Assembly: GCF_019457915.1 (NCBI RefSeq)
Contig: NZ_JAHZSS010000002.1
Location: 310,001 to 374,000 of the forward strand
Source: Neiella holothuriorum
Lineage (GTDB): Bacteria > Pseudomonadota > Gammaproteobacteria > Enterobacterales > Neiellaceae
Reading direction: 5' to 3'
DNA: 64,000 nucleotides
The position numbers and the translations under genes are program-made. The notes below the pieces were generated by a model that ran no database searches, had not been told where the DNA came from, and saw nothing but the letters and a program-made list of their open reading frames with translations. This document shows positions 10,340-18,906 of this stretch, one piece after another; the first letter of the stretch is position 1, and the number at the start of each line of letters is the position of its first letter.

Positions 10340-10474
10340 GCTGATATTGCTTTTAAAGCGAGCAAGGCGATAGAAAACACGATTTTAGATGGCGCGTTGC
10401 CGGCGCCCGCCTTATCGCTCAACACTCACTTTTAAAACGTCAGGCTGCCCATAGCAACGGCCGATACCTGCATG

Positions 10475-11482
10475 CTAGCGTGCTGCTGCGAGGTAATCCG
10501 ATATCAAGGCGCGATATTGCAGCTTGAGTGCAGGTTCAATGAAACTTGCATCAATTGCATTCAATGACAGCTGCGCGAGTTCGTCAGGAGTCATGGGATG
10601 AGCTTTATATACGGCCATAAAATTGTCAGTCATATAACCACCAAAGTATGCGGGATCATCGGAATTGATGGTGACTGCCACACCTTTACGGAGTAGCTCG
10701 ACAACATTGTGCTGGCTCATGTCATCAAACACGCACAGCTTGATATTGGACAGTGGACAAACCGTCAGCGCCATCTTGGTTTCAATCAATTGCTCAACTA
10801 ACGCAGGGTCTTCAACGCAGCGAACACCGTGATCGACACGGCTGATCGAAAGTAACTCAATCGAATCGGTAATGTTTTGCGCCGGCCCTTCTTCTCCCGC
10901 ATGTGCAACGGTTTGTAAGCCCGCTTGTTTGGCTTGGTTAAAGACCCGTGTGAATTTGCTGGGTGGATGACCATTCTCGGAAGAATCTAGCCCAACGCCA
11001 ATGATTTTATCTTGATGCTTCAAGATATCCGTTAGCGTGTTCATGGCACTTTGTTCAGATAAGTGACGCAGAAAACAAGCAATGATTTGAAAGGTGATAC
11101 CGAGTTGCGCTTGCCCATCACACAGTGCCCGATAGATACCACTAATTACCGTATCAAACTCAATGCCGCGCTCGGTATGGGTTTGAGGATCAAAAAAGAT
11201 TTCGGTATGGATAACGTTGTCTATTTTGCTGCGCTCAAGGTACGCCCAGGTGAGATCGTAAAAGTCTTGCTCGGTGCGAAGGACATTGGCACCTTGATAG
11301 TAGATATCAAGAAAGGCTTGTAGATTGTCAAACGCATAGGCTTTGCGCAGCGCTTGGGGTGAATCGTAGGGCAGCGCGATGTTATTTCGTGTTGCCAGTT
11401 CAAACGCTAACTCGGGCTCCAGTGAGCCTTCGATGTGGAGATGAAGCTCTACCTTCGGTAGGCCTTGAATAAATTCGTTCAT
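10475..11482 (-). CDS. Adenine deaminase (adenosine/adenine deaminase superfamily)
   Basis: 335 residues from the ATG at 11482, which has AGGTG upstream; the frame is open 52 codons further but that part is low-complexity and unlike the family. Zn2+ amidohydrolase fold: [14 protein letters not shown] gives the HxH metal ligands, VAHAGEEG the HAGE motif, and [11 protein letters not shown] the terminal DDP motif. Many details ([42 protein letters not shown]) follow the Pseudomonas PA0148/fungal Aah1 group, whose members deaminate adenine to hypoxanthine, rather than true adenosine deaminase. I therefore call adenine deaminase; automatic annotation would often say adenosine deaminase. Purine salvage, cytosolic. 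Confidence 0.85.
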   Translation of the reverse strand: MNEFIQGLPKVELHLHIEGSLEPELAFELATRNNIALPYDSPQALRKAYAFDNLQAFLDIYYQGANVLRTEQDFYDLTWAYLERSKIDNVIHTEIFFDPQTHTERGIEFDTVISGIYRALCDGQAQLGITFQIIACFLRHLSEQSAMNTLTDILKHQDKIIGVGLDSSENGHPPSKFTRVFNQAKQAGLQTVAHAGEEGPAQNITDSIELLSISRVDHGVRCVEDPALVEQLIETKMALTVCPLSNIKLCVFDDMSQHNVVELLRKGVAVTINSDDPAYFGGYMTDNFMAVYKAHPMTPDELAQLSLNAIDASFIEPALKLQYRALISDYLAAAR

Positions 11483-11818
11483 AATGCACCTATTGCAGTG
11501 GGTGGACGAAGATACTCTGTGAATAGTGTTGCATGAGACTGAGTTTAACAATTGCATTCTATTACAAAGAGTTGATCCACAAACATTGATCTTACTCTTC
11601 GTAATCAGCACTTTACGGGAGCTGGTAGAGACCCCCAAACCATATCATTGGGGTTATACGAGGAAACGCCCTCACTTTACGAAATAAATATGCCGATGGC
11701 AACGGCAGGAAGGGAGTTGTCATTATCTTGGGCGTTGATTGTAGGCATTCACCATAGGCGTAGACTATGACGTTGAATGTGGCTCATACGCCGACTGCAG
11801 CGTATGAGCCCAAACCAT
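11483..11818. other. 336-bp intergenic region
   Basis: Gap between the adenine deaminase start and the ChrR stop. It holds the deaminase promoter region (AT-rich, no clear -35/-10 pair chosen) and one strong hairpin next to the ChrR stop (listed separately). No further coding signal was seen. Confidence 0.5.
11781..11810 (-). terminator. Hairpin downstream of the chrR-like gene
   Basis: Perfect 11-bp stem GGCTCATACGC / GCGTATGAGCC with an 8-nt loop, starting 9 bp after the stop codon. No T run follows, so it is either a weak terminator or a 3' stabilising structure. Confidence 0.5.
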
Positions 11819-12523
11819 TTAGTACAGCAATTTACCCAGAGGGTTTAGCAGTCGGGTCGCGCCTGTCGTAAAGTGAAGTGGCGCTTCCACGGCGGTAAAA
11901 CACAAACAATCTTCTGTCGCATCGGCACCGGGCTTGTGGGTGTGGGAGCCGTCGCGATAAATGAAGTCGCCTTCTTGGTACACCTCATCGCCATCAACGA
12001 AACTACCCGATAGCACCAAGGTGATTTCTCGGCCTTTGTGAGTGTGCTCTGGGATCTCGCCGCCACGTTCAATGTAGTAAAAACTAGTGCGCCATTCGTC
12101 ATGCTCAGCTAACCGTCCTCGCCACAACTTGCCCAGTTGTCGCCAGCTTTCACCGGCTTGCAATGCCGGTTGATGATTAACTTGTTGCTGTAGCGCGCGC
12201 GGCAGCAAGAACTTCTGCTGGTTCCAATGAATATGCTTGCTGATTTTGGTTATTTTACTGGCTTTGGGCGAGTCCGCGGGTGCTTCGGGCATGGCCAATA
12301 TAGCAGACAGCATGTGGTCCAATTCGTCTGGAAGCGGCGCTTGGTCGGCAACGGGTGCTTGCTCTAAGCTGTATTCAGCTTGCTGCGCTTCAAGGCGTTG
12401 TACATCACGCTGGCACAATCGACACATATCAACATGAGCGGAAACACACAGTGCCAGAGCCGGTGGTAATTCACCTGCGACAAACGCTTGCAACAGTCCT
12501 TCGCTAGGATGGCTCTTAATCAT
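11819..12523 (-). CDS. ChrR-type zinc-binding cupin anti-sigma factor
   Basis: 234 residues from the ATG at 12523. An N-terminal anti-sigma domain carries the zinc motif HxxxCxxC in SAHVDMCRLCQ (about residues 32-40), which typifies ZAS-domain anti-sigmas. The C-terminal domain (about 135-225) is a cupin: HTHKGREITLVLSGSF, then EVYQEGDFIYRDGSHTHKPG, with several metal-ligand histidines. In Rhodobacter, ChrR holds its partner sigma inactive and releases it upon singlet oxygen or organic peroxide. The start codon overlaps the end of the sigma gene by 8 bp (12516-12523), indicating translational coupling and a matched pair. The exact inducing signal here is unknown. Confidence 0.88.
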   Translation of the reverse strand: MIKSHPSEGLLQAFVAGELPPALALCVSAHVDMCRLCQRDVQRLEAQQAEYSLEQAPVADQAPLPDELDHMLSAILAMPEAPADSPKASKITKISKHIHWNQQKFLLPRALQQQVNHQPALQAGESWRQLGKLWRGRLAEHDEWRTSFYYIERGGEIPEHTHKGREITLVLSGSFVDGDEVYQEGDFIYRDGSHTHKPGADATEDCLCFTAVEAPLHFTTGATRLLNPLGKLLY

Positions 12524-13193
12524 GATGGGCCTCAATCTTGTCTTGTAACTTCTGAACAGCCAAGCGGATGCGGGATTTAACGGTTCCTAATGGAATGTTT
12601 AATTCGTCCGCGACTTGCTGTTGCGGCTTGTCTTCCAAATATACTTTTCGAATCACTTCCATTTGGGCTGGTGACAAGGCGTCGTAATACTTTTCTAACT
12701 GCAATTGCAGCACGAGGTGATCGGGGGCTGAGCGACCATCATCGGTTTCGGCTTCTAACACCGGCCACAAATCTTCAGCGCTGATGACATCGGCTTTACT
12801 ACTGGCTTTGCGAAGTTGGTCGTACCGCAAATTACGCGCAATGGTATAAATCCAAGTCGATGCCGCGCCTTTACTGGCGTTATACAAATGTGCTTTTTGC
12901 CAAACGGCCAACATGGTGTCTTGTACGAGCTCTAAAGCTAGCGCTTCATTGCTGTCACACAGCCGCAACGCGAACATTTTGAGGCGCGGAGCAAAATGAT
13001 TAAATAACTTGGCGTATTGCACGCGGCAGCGGGTTTCCGCAATTTCGACCAATGCATCTTTCCAGCGTTGACCGTCGTTTGCAGGATCTGCCGATGTGGT
13101 TGATTGATTTTCTGGTTTTGAAGTCATCAAGCCCGACACAATAGGAACTGTGTTGGCAGTATAACCAGAAATTCGGCGCGATGCTGATGCCAT
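12516..13193 (-). CDS. ECF (RpoE/ECF11-like) RNA polymerase sigma factor
   Basis: 225 residues from the ATG at 13193, chosen because GGGGAG stands five bases before it; an ATG at 13127 is also possible, and an upstream open stretch to 13304 is not conserved. Sigma region 2 (FNHFAPRLKMFALRL, ELVQDTMLAVWQKA, STWIYTIARNLRYDQLRK) and region 4 (YDALSPAQMEVIRKVYLED, QVADELNIPLGTVKSRIRLA) are intact; no region 1 or 3. Paired with the ChrR-type anti-sigma that overlaps its end. Family and partner type suggest the ECF11 group (singlet-oxygen/peroxide stress). It lies 111 bp downstream of the DUF4397 lipoprotein gene in the same orientation. Confidence 0.9.
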   Translation of the reverse strand: MASASRRISGYTANTVPIVSGLMTSKPENQSTTSADPANDGQRWKDALVEIAETRCRVQYAKLFNHFAPRLKMFALRLCDSNEALALELVQDTMLAVWQKAHLYNASKGAASTWIYTIARNLRYDQLRKASSKADVISAEDLWPVLEAETDDGRSAPDHLVLQLQLEKYYDALSPAQMEVIRKVYLEDKPQQQVADELNIPLGTVKSRIRLAVQKLQDKIEAHHD

Positions 13194-13211
13194 GTCTACT
13201 CCCCAATCATT

Positions 13212-13237
13212 GATGGCCAAATTGTTTTTTGGCCATC
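13212..13237 (-). other. Hairpin in the leader of the sigma-factor gene
   Basis: Ten-base arms GATGGCCAAA and TTTGGCCATC with a 6-nt loop, 19-44 bp upstream of the sigma start codon. In the transcript it would sit just before the ribosome-binding site. Could modulate expression; no function is proven. Confidence 0.4.
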
Positions 13238-13255
13238 GAGTGTGGCGTTTTCGGT

Positions 13256-13291
13256 GGGCTCCGGACTGCCATTTCATGCAGTCTAGAGCCC
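13256..13291 (-). terminator. Terminator-like hairpin after the DUF4397 gene
   Basis: GGGCTC and GACTGC pair with GCAGTC and GAGCCC, separated by a 2x2 internal loop and an 8-nt apical loop. It begins 14 bp after the DUF4397 stop. No T run follows, so it may only partly terminate and allow read-through into the sigma gene. Confidence 0.45.
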
Positions 13292-13304
13292 AGCTCAACG
13301 TCAA

Positions 13305-14723
13305 TTAATCATCCAAACTTATAACTGATACGCCGGTCGCCGACATTGGATCATCAATGGCCACTAAAGTTGTGAGGGTGCCGGCTTCGAGCGCCAATTC
13401 AGCAGGCCCGATGGCGATGGTGCTTGAATCTCCTGCGGGCGTTACCATGACATACGCCATGCCGGGGCTGACCGATAATACGGTGCTATCACCTTTATAG
13501 GGAACGCTGGTTAAGATCACGTCGTCATCGGATGGGGTAGCGTCGGCACTCACATAAATATCCACATCGCCCGCTAGGGTTGAAGCGTGAATGGCTCGCA
13601 GCTTGGCTTCGGTTGCCACGCGACGAGTATTTTCATCCATCACCACGAATAGCTCATCGTTGTCCATGCCGTCGGCCAGATTGCCAATGGCAATGGCGGT
13701 ATAGCTGTATGGCGCCATTAAGGTTGCATCGAGGCTCAGTGCATCAACCACAACTACAGGGTCGCTGCCATTGACGCCAACTGCAAAGCTGTAGTCTCCT
13801 GCTGGCACCATCAGGTAGTCAGTAAATTCTTTAAACGAGAGGTTGTAGAGTGGACTGTCCATTGCTGGTGCTGAGCCGTTAATCCAGACATCAACCGCCG
13901 GTGCGTCGGAAATCGTGTGAGCCACTCGAATATCAGCTTCCATTGCAGCATCACGAACAACCAGCGACGACGATTCAGCATCAACCAATAAATTAACTGG
14001 AGAGCTGCCAGCATCGGTATTGGTGACCGCAGCAACAAACCAGTCCGCACCGGCAGGTACGTCAATGGTGCCTGAGTCAAAAACCACCGTTGATGGATCT
14101 TCTGGCAAGGTAATGCGAACTTGGTATTCGCCAGCGGCTACTTCTACTGCATCTGTCGCCATAGTAAAGCTGACGTTATCAGCAAAAGGCATTGCGCTGG
14201 TTAAGTCGTCACCGGGGGCGGTGATAAATACATCAACCATTGGTGCATCGGGCGATGCGTGCATGACTTGTACCCGAGCGCCCTCTGGCGCCAATGCATC
14301 TCGCGCCACGATTTGAGCGCCAAATTCCATCTCATCGCCGGTGCCAATCAGGGCCGCTTTACCGGTCGCCACAATGTTGTATTCAACTTCGTTGTCCAAC
14401 ATCAGTTCAGTTTCTGGGATCACCGTTAGGGTCGAGCCATCTGCCAATATGGCGTCCACTTGAACCGTGTGAGTGCCGGCTTCGACAATGATGGCGCCGG
14501 AACTGACTTGGTAATCGACACTTTCTAATGCTGGCGATCCATTGAGCCAAACGTTGACCGCGGGGGCATCAGGGGCGGCATGGTAAACGCGTAGGTATGA
14601 ATATTCGGAGTCGGTCGAAACTGCTTTCACTCCATTGTTACTGCTGCCTCCACAACCTGTAAGGCTGGCAGCAAGAATGGCTGATGAAATGACGGCGGCG
14701 AGTTTAAGTTTGTGGGTTTTCAT
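13305..14723 (-). CDS. DUF4397-repeat lipoprotein
   Basis: 472 residues. The N-terminus is a lipoprotein signal (basic MKTHKLK, hydrophobic core, lipobox LTGC with Cys24), so it should be lipid-anchored in the envelope. The mature part has four related DUF4397 units that begin LRVYHAAPDAPAVNVWLNG, VQVMHASPDAPMVDVF, IRVAHTISDAPAVDVWING and LRAIHASTLAGDVDIYV (near residues 43, 150, 265 and 370). The repeats are beta-rich, acidic, and low in Cys. Function of DUF4397 proteins is not established. It is followed in the same direction by the ECF sigma/ChrR pair, so a link to envelope stress is plausible. Confidence 0.85.
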   Translation of the reverse strand: MKTHKLKLAAVISSAILAASLTGCGGSSNNGVKAVSTDSEYSYLRVYHAAPDAPAVNVWLNGSPALESVDYQVSSGAIIVEAGTHTVQVDAILADGSTLTVIPETELMLDNEVEYNIVATGKAALIGTGDEMEFGAQIVARDALAPEGARVQVMHASPDAPMVDVFITAPGDDLTSAMPFADNVSFTMATDAVEVAAGEYQVRITLPEDPSTVVFDSGTIDVPAGADWFVAAVTNTDAGSSPVNLLVDAESSSLVVRDAAMEADIRVAHTISDAPAVDVWINGSAPAMDSPLYNLSFKEFTDYLMVPAGDYSFAVGVNGSDPVVVVDALSLDATLMAPYSYTAIAIGNLADGMDNDELFVVMDENTRRVATEAKLRAIHASTLAGDVDIYVSADATPSDDDVILTSVPYKGDSTVLSVSPGMAYVMVTPAGDSSTIAIGPAELALEAGTLTTLVAIDDPMSATGVSVISLDD

Positions 14724-14796
14724 GTGAGTAATTCCTTGTTGTGGCTAACGTTGACCCTGGTTTCGTCTGGCAAGGTTTCGTTGCGTTGCCCACAGG

Positions 14797-14824
14797 ACTA
14801 CGCTGAGGAATTTACAAACGATCA
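14797..14824 (-). promoter_or_regulatory. Candidate ECF-type promoter for the DUF4397 gene
   Basis: TGATCG (14819-14824) and CGTAGT (14797-14802) on the minus strand with a 16-bp spacer, ~75 bp before the start codon. This resembles the TGATC...CGTA form I recall for ECF11 sigma factors. A similar pair precedes the LON-domain/glutathione peroxidase genes (16248-16275). Inference from two sites only. Confidence 0.35.
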
Positions 14825-14978
14825 TGAAAAGTGGGGTAAACCGACGATCGTGAAGTGAAAAGCTAGTGATAAGTCGCAAACGTGAAAAAATGAGTGAATT
14901 GAACTGATCCAAATTGGAACGGCTAGCTCGGGGCGAATTGGTACTGGCTAACTGAGATTTGGTCGGCAGTAAAATCAA

Positions 14979-15006
14979 CAAGGGGCTAACTTTCGTTAGC
15001 CCCTTG
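14979..15006 (-). terminator. Terminator of the glutathione peroxidase gene
   Basis: Perfect 12-bp stem CAAGGGGCTAAC / GTTAGCCCCTTG with a TTTC loop, 38 bp after the stop. On the minus strand it is followed by a T-rich tail interrupted by G and A. Confidence 0.7.
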
Positions 15007-15044
15007 ATGGCTGCTGGCAGAGCGAAATTTACATCGCGCTTTAA

Positions 15045-15602
15045 TTACATGGCGCCTTCGAGCGCTTCAATCAGATCATCGCTGGTAGGCTTGGTCATGG
15101 CGCTAAATGATGCGACGACCTTCCCTTCCCGGTTCACGACATATTTATGGAAGTTCCACTTGGGTGCTTCGCCAGCCTGTGCGGCCAATTTACGGTAGAG
15201 TGGATCCGCGTCGTCGCCACGTACGGCCATCGGCTCGAACATAGGAAATTTGACGCCGTACGTTAGTTCGCAAAGCTCGGCGGTTTTGCCTTCATCGTCG
15301 TCTTCTTGGTTAAAGTCATGGCTTGGAAAGCCCAGAACCACCACGCCTTTTTCTTTGTAGTCGGCGTAAAGTTTTTCGAGTCCTTCAAATTGAGGGGTAA
15401 AACCGCAGTAGCTCGCTGTGTTGACGATCAGTAGCGTTTTACCTTGATATTCGCTACACAGATTTACAGTTTCAGAGCTATTCAGCTTGCGCTTCACAAA
15501 CTTTAGCGTGTCGGGGCAAGACGCGGCATTGGCAGCCAATGGTAATAGTACAAGCGTTGCCAAAATCGCGCGCTTGAGTGTGTGGGTCAGGGATGATGTC
15601 AC
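15045..15602 (-). CDS. Periplasmic glutathione peroxidase-family protein
   Basis: 185 residues from a GTG with GGAGA six bases upstream. A signal peptide (to about ANAAS, residue 27) places it in the periplasm, unlike the usual cytosolic BtuE type. The peroxidase core shows NTASYCGFTPQFEGLEKLY with the peroxidatic Cys (about 66), LGFPSHDFNQED in place of the common GFPCNQF (so the usual second Cys is missing at that place), and KWNFHKYVVNREGKVV with the catalytic Trp-Asn. An extra Cys pair is present (near residues 29 and 48) plus one at about 111. Expected to reduce peroxides with thioredoxin- or glutathione-like donors. It starts 20 bp after the LON-domain gene, probably one operon. Confidence 0.88.
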   Translation of the reverse strand: MTSSLTHTLKRAILATLVLLPLAANAASCPDTLKFVKRKLNSSETVNLCSEYQGKTLLIVNTASYCGFTPQFEGLEKLYADYKEKGVVVLGFPSHDFNQEDDDEGKTAELCELTYGVKFPMFEPMAVRGDDADPLYRKLAAQAGEAPKWNFHKYVVNREGKVVASFSAMTKPTSDDLIEALEGAM

Positions 15603-15622
15603 CGTGCTCTCCTAGTATTCCT

Positions 15623-16207
15623 TTAAAGGGTTCTGATGGCTTGCTGTAAAAATGCCAAAGCAGCATTGCAGTCCGGTTGTTCAATTAGTAATTGTTTGTC
15701 GTTCGGATCCATCGGCAATAACTCAAGCCAGCGTTGGCACAACCAACTGGCATCGTCGTTATGAAACTCAAGCCGCAATTGCTGCAAACTATCGTTGTCA
15801 TGATAAAGCTGCTGCAGCCGTTCAACTATTTTACACTGCTCTGGCGATAATGCTTGTTGTGGCCAATCTGCAATGGTTTCAGTTGCGCCAATTTTTAGTC
15901 CGTCGTGTTCAACCCAAACTCGCTGCAAGCGACGTTTTTGCAAACCTTGCACGGTTATTCCTAGCATTCCATCGGCAAGCTGATCGAAATCGACAATGGC
16001 CACTTCTGTGATCAACGGATACATATTCATTAAGGTATCCGGTTTGGCATGTGTATCGAGCATACACATACACAGTTGCCGTCCGCCAGCTGCTGCATCA
16101 CGAACCATACGGATATATTTGGGTTCAAAAATTCGCAATGGCAGTTTGCCGCCGGGTAATACGTGGGCAGTTAACGGAAAAAGGGCGAATTCTTGCTGCT
16201 GAGACAT
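15623..16207 (-). CDS. LON substrate-binding-domain protein
   Basis: 194 residues. The sequence FPLTAHVLPGGKLPLRIFEPKYIRMV at its start is the hallmark of the N-terminal (LAN) domain of Lon proteases; here it stands alone, with no AAA+ or peptidase part, in the usual size for this stand-alone family. The later region (about 110-190) is helical. Function is not established; such proteins may bind misfolded substrates. It is the first gene of a probable two-gene unit with the glutathione peroxidase and is divergent from argS. Confidence 0.85.
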   Translation of the reverse strand: MSQQQEFALFPLTAHVLPGGKLPLRIFEPKYIRMVRDAAAGGRQLCMCMLDTHAKPDTLMNMYPLITEVAIVDFDQLADGMLGITVQGLQKRRLQRVWVEHDGLKIGATETIADWPQQALSPEQCKIVERLQQLYHDNDSLQQLRLEFHNDDASWLCQRWLELLPMDPNDKQLLIEQPDCNAALAFLQQAIRTL

Positions 16208-16247
16208 AACGGGTAGACGGCCTGGTTAGTTGCTGATGATGTCTTAA

Positions 16248-16275
16248 GGTACGGGGCTAGCGAGCATTCAGATCG
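16248..16275 (-). promoter_or_regulatory. Candidate ECF-type promoter for the LON-domain/peroxidase unit
   Basis: Minus-strand CGATCT (16270-16275) and CGTACC (16248-16253) with a 16-bp spacer, 41 bp before the start codon. It shares GATC, spacing and CGTA with the site at 14797-14824. Speculative. Confidence 0.3.
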
Positions 16276-16418
16276 CCGGCGTAAGCAAATCCTTGCCGTT
16301 TGGACGCATTCATTCGTCAATCAGAGGCAGTTGCTGCTTCTCAAAGTACCCTCTGGCGGTTTACAATTTGCCGCCTGCACCCTGATGCACCATCACTAAG
16401 TCTGGACCAAATTTTATT

Positions 16419-18167
16419 ATGAAAGCGATTATTGAAACCCTGTTGCTCGAAACTGTCTCGCAAATGAAACAAGCTGGCACCTTGCCTGCTGATTTGCAGC
16501 CACGATTGCAGGTCGATCGCACGAAAGATAAAAGCCATGGCGACTTTGCTACCAACTTAGCCATGATGTTGGCTAAACCTGCTAAGTCGAATCCGCGTCA
16601 GCTCGCACAACAGATCATTGAGTTGCTGCCCGCTCATGCCGCCATTAGCAACGTCGAAATTGCCGGTCCTGGCTTTATCAATTTTTTCGTTAACCCCGAT
16701 CACTTAGCGCAACAGATAGTCGCCTTATTGGACGATGACCACGCTGGCGTTCAGCTCGCTGAACAAGCACAAACCGTGGTGGTCGATTACTCGGCACCAA
16801 ACGTCGCTAAAGAGATGGCCGTACACCACATTCGCTCGACGGTTATTGGTGATGCCGTAACGCGGACGCTGGAATTCTTGGGTCATAAGGTTGTTCGAGC
16901 CAATCATATTGGTGACTGGGGTACCCAATTTGGCATGCTGATTGCCTACCTCGAAAAAGTCCAAAATGAACAGGCTTCTGACATGGAATTGTCTGACCTA
17001 GAAGCATTCTATCGGGAAGCCAAGAAACACTATGACGACGACGAGGCGTTTGCCGAGCGGTCACGTAATTACGTGGTCAAACTGCAAGGTGGCGATGAAT
17101 ACTGTAAGACCATGTGGCGCAAGCTGGTCGACATCACCATGGCGCAAAATCAGCGTAACTATGATCGCCTCAATGTCTCTCTGAGCGTTGACGATGTGAT
17201 GGGCGAAAGCCTATACAACGACATGCTGCCGACCATTGTTGATGAACTGGCCGCTAAAGGGCTGGCGGTTGAAGATGCCGGCGCCATGGTGGTCTTCCTC
17301 GACGAATATAAAGGTAAAGATGGCGAAGCCATGGGCGTGATCATCCGTAAGAAAGATGGCGGCTACCTTTACACCACCACCGACATTGCGTGTGCTAAAT
17401 ATCGCGTCAACCAATTGGGCGCCGATCGGGTGCTGTATTTCATCGATTCTCGTCAGGCCATGCACTTACAACAAGCGTGGACTATTGCCCGTAAAGCTGA
17501 ATACGTGCCAGAGCAAGTATCCCTTGAGCACTGTGCCTTTGGCATGATGTTGGGCAAAGATGGCAAGCCTTTTAAAACTCGTTCTGGCGGCACCGTTAAG
17601 TTAGTCGATCTGCTTGATGAAGCCGAAGAACGCGCCAATGCCTTGATTGCCGAAAAGAATCAAGATTTGGCCGATGATGAGCGCCAAGAGATTGCCAGTG
17701 CAGTTGCCATGGCAGCGGTTAAATACGCAGATCTGTCGAAAAACCGCACCACGGATTACATTTTTGACTGGGACAATATGTTGTCCTTTGAAGGGAATAC
17801 CGCGCCGTACTTACAATATGCTTATACCCGCATTCAGTCGATCTTCCGCAAAGCCGATGTTGTTGCCGAAAACTTGACGGGCACGCCCAAACTCAATGAA
17901 GCGGCAGAGCAAGCTTTGGCGCAAAAACTCACTCAGTTTAGCGATGTGGTTAATAACGTTGCGGCGAAAACGTCACCGCACTTGCTGTGTACTTACCTAT
18001 ACGAACTGGCTGGCCAGTTCATGAGCTTTTATGAAGCTTGCCCAGTGAACAAAGATGGTGTTGCTGACGATGTTCGAGCTAGCCGTTTATTGTTGTGTGC
18101 GGCCACGGCCAAAGTGCTGAAACTGGGCCTCGGCCTGCTAGGTATTGCCACTTTGGCGCGCATGTAA
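16419..18167 (+). CDS. argS: Arginyl-tRNA synthetase
   Basis: 582 residues (E. coli 577). Class Ia synthetase attaching arginine to tRNA-Arg in the cytosol. The N-terminal Add-1 domain (about 1-110) precedes the Rossmann catalytic core: [24 protein letters not shown] holds the HIGH-like signature (HHIRS), and [15 protein letters not shown] and [17 protein letters not shown] follow. As in many ArgRS the KMSKS motif is relaxed ([11 protein letters not shown]). The C-terminal DALR anticodon-binding domain ends in LGIATLARM. Divergent from the LON-domain gene, 44 bp ahead of ftsN. Confidence 0.98.
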   Translation: MKAIIETLLLETVSQMKQAGTLPADLQPRLQVDRTKDKSHGDFATNLAMMLAKPAKSNPRQLAQQIIELLPAHAAISNVEIAGPGFINFFVNPDHLAQQIVALLDDDHAGVQLAEQAQTVVVDYSAPNVAKEMAVHHIRSTVIGDAVTRTLEFLGHKVVRANHIGDWGTQFGMLIAYLEKVQNEQASDMELSDLEAFYREAKKHYDDDEAFAERSRNYVVKLQGGDEYCKTMWRKLVDITMAQNQRNYDRLNVSLSVDDVMGESLYNDMLPTIVDELAAKGLAVEDAGAMVVFLDEYKGKDGEAMGVIIRKKDGGYLYTTTDIACAKYRVNQLGADRVLYFIDSRQAMHLQQAWTIARKAEYVPEQVSLEHCAFGMMLGKDGKPFKTRSGGTVKLVDLLDEAEERANALIAEKNQDLADDERQEIASAVAMAAVKYADLSKNRTTDYIFDWDNMLSFEGNTAPYLQYAYTRIQSIFRKADVVAENLTGTPKLNEAAEQALAQKLTQFSDVVNNVAAKTSPHLLCTYLYELAGQFMSFYEACPVNKDGVADDVRASRLLLCAATAKVLKLGLGLLGIATLARM

Positions 18168-18211
18168 TTGCGTTTCTCGCTGTTTAACTAGCATTTATTG
18201 GTAGCTGTTTT

Positions 18212-18793
18212 ATGCCTAGAGATTATGCCAAGCGCAAACCCGCGCCGAAGAAAAAGCCTGCGCGGGCAACGAGCAAGCCGAAAGGGCGCACTAATCAAGC
18301 GCGCACTCAGCAGCAAAGCGTTGGTTTGCCATGGCTACGTATTGTAATCGTAGTTGGCTTGCTGGCTGCCTTTGGCTATGGTTTAAGTCAGATTAGTGGT
18401 AGCGCTGATCACGTTGCTGAAACGGAACCAACGTCAGCTTCACCTGCGCCTGTTGAATCGGCCGATAACTTGCCCGATAAGCCGCAGGAACGTTGGAGTT
18501 TTATTGAGGAACTGGAAACCAAGCAAGTGGAAGTGGATGTGCCGGATGCGCCGGAACAAACTCGGCCCTACCTGATGCAGTGCGGCTCTTTTCGTATTGA
18601 ATCTCAAGCTGATGAACTTAAAGCTAAAATTGCGTTCCAAGGACTAAGTTCAGAGGTTCGCCGAGCAGAAGGTTCAAAAGGTGTTTGGTATAAAGTGGTG
18701 TTAGGGCCATATAAAACCAAGCGCTTGGCAGAGACCGATCGCCATACTTTGCAACGGGCTTCGATTCGAGGCTGTAAGATCTGGTATTGGTGA
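18212..18793 (+). CDS. ftsN: Cell division protein FtsN
   Basis: 193 residues. The cytoplasmic N-terminus MPRDYAKRKP carries the (R)DYxxR motif that binds FtsA, followed by a Lys/Arg-rich stretch; one membrane segment lies at about 43-62 (LRIVIVVGLLAAFGYGL); a Pro/Glu-rich periplasmic linker follows; the SPOR peptidoglycan-binding domain occupies about 116-190 (YLMQCGSFRIESQADELKAK, VWYKVVLGPYKTKRLAE). FtsN triggers septal peptidoglycan synthesis. Shorter than E. coli FtsN (319) mainly in the linker. Position just before hslVU is the conserved gammaproteobacterial order. Confidence 0.93.
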   Translation: MPRDYAKRKPAPKKKPARATSKPKGRTNQARTQQQSVGLPWLRIVIVVGLLAAFGYGLSQISGSADHVAETEPTSASPAPVESADNLPDKPQERWSFIEELETKQVEVDVPDAPEQTRPYLMQCGSFRIESQADELKAKIAFQGLSSEVRRAEGSKGVWYKVVLGPYKTKRLAETDRHTLQRASIRGCKIWYW

Positions 18794-18811
18794 TCCTAAA
18801 ACGCCCGCTTA

Positions 18812-18839
18812 CTTGAAATTGTCTTCGGCGACCCAATCT
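18812..18839 (+). promoter_or_regulatory. Sigma-32 type heat-shock promoter of hslVU
   Basis: CTTGAAA (18812-18818), a 13-bp spacer and CCCAATCT (18832-18839), close to the sigma-32 consensus CTTGAAA/CCCCATNT. It lies in the ftsN-hslV gap, about 68 bp before the hslV start, and matches the heat-shock control known for hslVU. Confidence 0.75.
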
Positions 18840-18866
18840 TGCAGTTAACAAACAAATTTAACTGCA
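18840..18866 (+). repeat. Inverted repeat in the hslVU leader
   Basis: TGCAGTTAA and TTAACTGCA, perfect 9-base arms around a 9-nt spacer, starting right after the -10 element, so it would fold at or near the 5' end of the heat-shock transcript. A stabilising 5' inverted repeat has been reported for E. coli hslVU (from memory). Confidence 0.6.
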
Positions 18867-18906
18867 TGTTCCACAGTAAAGGTCTTCAGACCCGAGGAGA
18901 AAGCCT

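Noticed and set aside
11483-11638. 52-codon N-terminal extension of the adenine deaminase
   Set aside because: Low-complexity and unlike the family; the ATG at 11482 has its own ribosome-binding site.
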